A stretch of 64,000 bases of DNA from Rubrivirga sp046845755 (GTDB lineage: Bacteria > Bacteroidota > Rhodothermia > Rhodothermales > Rubricoccaceae), in the NCBI RefSeq assembly GCF_046845755.1, contig NZ_CP177357.1, positions 1,798,001-1,862,000 on the forward strand. Reading direction: 5' to 3'. The notes beneath the pieces are model-generated. The model saw nothing but the letters and a program-made list of their open reading frames with translations, was not told where the DNA came from and did not search any database. The translations under genes were made by a program, and so were the position numbers. How positions within the stretch are numbered: position 1 is the first letter of the stretch; the number at the start of each line of letters is the position of its first letter. This document shows, piece by piece, positions 63,519-64,000 of the stretch.

Positions 63519-64000
63519 CACGTGGAGCGTGGTGTTGTCGATGAGTCGCGTGGCGCCGACGAACGCGGCGACCGCCACAAGGTACCGGCCCGACGAGGGC
63601 CCGTCGTCCGCCAGCACGTCGACCGGCTGCAGCGTGTCGGCGTCGACGACCTCGGCGTAGTCGAGCCGCGCCAGCGGCGCCGTCGCCACCTGGGCCTCCA
63701 TCGTCGCCTGCACCACGCGCGCGTCCCGCTCGCCCAGGGCGACGGCCGCCTCGGCCGCGCGTAGGGCCCGCGACAGCACGAGCGCTTGCGCCCGCTCCTC
63801 GGCCGAGAGATACCGGTTGCGCGACGACAGCGCCAGCCCGTCCGGCTCGCGCACGATCGGGTGGCCGACGACCCCGATCCCGAACCCCATCTCGTCGGTC
63901 ATCCGGCGCACGATCGCCAGCTGCTGGGCGTCCTTCTCGCCGAACACGGCGAGGTGGGGGCGACACGCCAGAAACAGCTTGGAGACCACGGAGGTGACCC
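63516..64000 (-). CDS. panC: Pantothenate synthetase (partial)
   Basis: The C-terminal 161 residues of pantothenate synthetase lie here; the gene continues past the right edge. VVSKLFLACRPHLAVFGEKDAQQL is the typical C-terminal catalytic region (Lys and Asp that contact ATP/pantoate), followed by IVREPDGLALSSRNRYLSAEER, a strong PanC signature, and ending LDYAEVVDADTLQPVDVL...LIDNTTLHV. PanC joins pantoate and beta-alanine using ATP; panD downstream supplies the beta-alanine. Confidence 0.96.
   Translation of the reverse strand, partial: VTSVVSKLFLACRPHLAVFGEKDAQQLAIVRRMTDEMGFGIGVVGHPIVREPDGLALSSRNRYLSAEERAQALVLSRALRAAEAAVALGERDARVVQATMEAQVATAPLARLDYAEVVDADTLQPVDVLADDGPSSGRYLVAVAAFVGATRLIDNTTLHV

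Overview
The window comes from a bacterial chromosome with very high GC (by eye about 70%). Its core genes read as Bacteroidota/Rhodothermota. The best guess is a Rubricoccaceae-type member of the Rhodothermota (Rubrivirga/Rubricoccus), inferred from protein style and not verified. Three things support this: leaders rich in C and T instead of Shine-Dalgarno sites, promoter -7 boxes close to the Bacteroidota TAnnTTTG form, and family content such as an S46 dipeptidyl-peptidase, a HmuY lipocalin-like protein and an acyl-CoA oxidase-like enzyme. No phage, conjugative, CRISPR or restriction island is present. This is mainly core chromosome with small decorations.

Layout. 1-8.6 kb: the end of an acyl-CoA oxidase-like gene, an M23 lipoprotein, a mono-haem cytochrome, an S46 peptidase, a solitary GH24 lysozyme, tRNA-Ser and a HmuY-like protein. 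8.7-24.7 kb: alaS, two mechanosensitive-channel genes, aroC, an HtrA protease, a glycosyltransferase/thioredoxin pair, a histone-deacetylase-fold hydrolase, and two paralogous DinB-like genes around a TfoX-like gene and an arylsulfotransferase. 24.8-38.7 kb: the classical block, in transcription order tRNA-Thr, -Tyr, -Gly, -Thr, tuf, tRNA-Trp, secE, nusG, rplK, rplA, rplJ, rplL, rpoB, rpoC, all on the minus strand. 38.7-44.2 kb: queA-ispD-ispF-dedA (tRNA modification, isoprenoid precursors), then fumarylacetoacetase after an unknown conserved gene. 44.3-56.8 kb: a TPR protein, a Cys/Met-metabolism PLP enzyme, a CDP-alcohol phosphatidyltransferase, a MOSC protein, hrpB, an M24 peptidase, a flavodoxin-like reductase, a DUF885 peptidase and an AI-2E-family exporter. 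56.8-64 kb: class IV aminotransferase, four-helix-bundle protein, sulfotransferase-like protein, a reductase, a plsC-plsC-nitrilase operon, ndk, and panC-panD plus a small gene.

The most interesting structure lies between the genes. At eight places, gene ends carry short tandem arrays of purine-rich units of about 7 bp, paired with a second array in inverted orientation. The sequence differs between loci but the two arms at one locus match. Arms often begin at, or include, the stop codon and so encode the protein's last residues. In seven loci the arms face each other across a short loop. In the eighth (57681-58185) a four-helix-bundle gene of the 23S rRNA intervening-sequence family sits between two arms of exactly five heptads each, separating an aminotransferase from a sulfotransferase-like gene whose C-terminus is written by the repeat. 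This resembles the 23S rRNA intervening sequences, which also combine terminal stems with this protein, but here it is at a protein-coding locus.

Other notable points are a structured leader duplicated in front of rplK and rplA with a covarying base pair, a nitrilase lacking its catalytic lysine, a TerB-like/acyl-CoA oxidase fusion, and a DinB paralogue pair with a shared N-terminal domain and upstream motif. Boundaries, starts and families were judged by reading alone. No searches were run.
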